From positions 1-15,055 of the forward strand of contig JAAEPW010000779.1 of the NCBI GenBank assembly GCA_024232355.1: a stretch of 15,055 nt of DNA, in the 5' to 3' direction. Within the stretch, counting starts at the first letter, position 1. Every line of letters begins with the position of its first letter. This document shows positions 14,789 through 15,055 of the stretch, piece by piece. The stretch comes from Chloroflexota bacterium. Lineage in GTDB: Bacteria > Chloroflexota > Anaerolineae > B4-G1. Position numbers and translations under genes: made by a program. The notes below the pieces were generated by a model. That model was not told the DNA's origin, ran no database searches, and saw only the letters and a program-made list of their open reading frames with translations.

Positions 14789-14992
14789 CAGAATGGGGAA
14801 ATTGGGCTCATAGGCAGAACGGATGTGCTTTTCGGCCAGCACACCTGTTTGATCTCCGAACGAGGCGGAATGTTATCCAGTCGACAACTTTTTCCCTTAG
14901 CATTAAACGCAATACGAGAGCAGAAGCTGGAATCAAGCACGATAAGGATTTGCGGTAGAGATTGCTCGTCCCACAGTTACACGCGAGTAAGG
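14789..14992. other. Non-coding stretch right of the IS
   Basis: Apart from the hairpin repeat at 14816-14843 I see no supported gene. The minus strand here shows no resemblance to P1 or P2, so the missing body of the third surface-protein gene does not resume immediately beyond the mobile DNA. Confidence 0.5.
14816..14843 (-). repeat. Hairpin repeat, right copy of an inverted pair
   Basis: This is the reverse complement of 13273-13300 with two mismatches. Its own stem is shorter because of one uncompensated change (TGTGCT / AGCACA remains). It lies about 28 bases outside the proposed right end of the insertion sequence. Confidence 0.7.
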
Positions 14993-15055
14993 TCAGGCGT
15001 GTGCGACTAGCTTTTCCAAGTTGGAGACAAAAGCGACCATCAGTTGAGCGATGTG
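14993..15055 (-). CDS. Possible C-terminal end of a gene entering from the right
   Basis: On the minus strand an open frame runs from the window edge to TGA at 14993-14995 and reads HIAQLMVAFVSNLEKLVAHA. The residues look like a helical C-terminus, but 20 codons cannot identify a family. It could equally be a chance open frame. Confidence 0.25.
   Translation of the reverse strand, partial: HIAQLMVAFVSNLEKLVAHA

Overview
The window looks like a stretch of a moderately GC-rich bacterial chromosome that encodes very large, secreted, modular surface proteins. The modules (delta-60 repeats, VCBS and FG-GAP repeats, CSLREA and parallel beta-helix segments, DUF11, Ig and FnIII-like domains) and a C-terminal tail of the form LPL(V/A)LRN point to Chloroflexota, most likely an Anaerolineae-type organism. 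That assignment is inference from memory of such proteins. Every convincing gene lies on the minus strand, so transcription runs from high to low coordinates. I saw no tRNA, rRNA or CRISPR array.

From right to left the layout is as follows. At 14993-15055 a possible C-terminus enters from beyond the right edge. At 13564-14788 sits an insertion sequence whose DDE transposase is split into two frames (14356-14745 and 13563-14393), with a small palindrome at the junction. Outside it lies a pair of inverted hairpin repeats (13273-13300 and 14816-14843). At 13182-13268 is the bare 3' end of a third surface-protein gene, keeping its C-terminal tail, its stop codon and the hairpin that follows. From 12562 to 13112 is a gap holding hairpins, a five-unit heptamer repeat and a three-codon ORF with a perfect ribosome binding site. 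At 7537-12561 is gene P1 (1674 aa), a secreted CSLREA/beta-helix protein ending in the LPLVLRNAGS tail. A 117-bp spacer with a 13-bp perfect hairpin follows. From 7419 to the left edge runs gene P2, an unbroken frame of 2473 codons that leaves the window without a stop.

P2 is the most striking object. It has four separate blocks of exactly seven beta-propeller-type repeats: one delta-60, two VCBS and one FG-GAP. The FG-GAP block appears to be inserted inside an Ig-like domain. Three near-identical 264-bp FnIII-like repeats follow, and then the start of a module that P1 also carries near its own C-terminal third. P1, P2 and the remnant therefore belong to one locally expanded family of exported adhesin-like or surface-display proteins. 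P1 and P2 may share a transcript. All functional statements are predictions from sequence patterns; no database search was possible.
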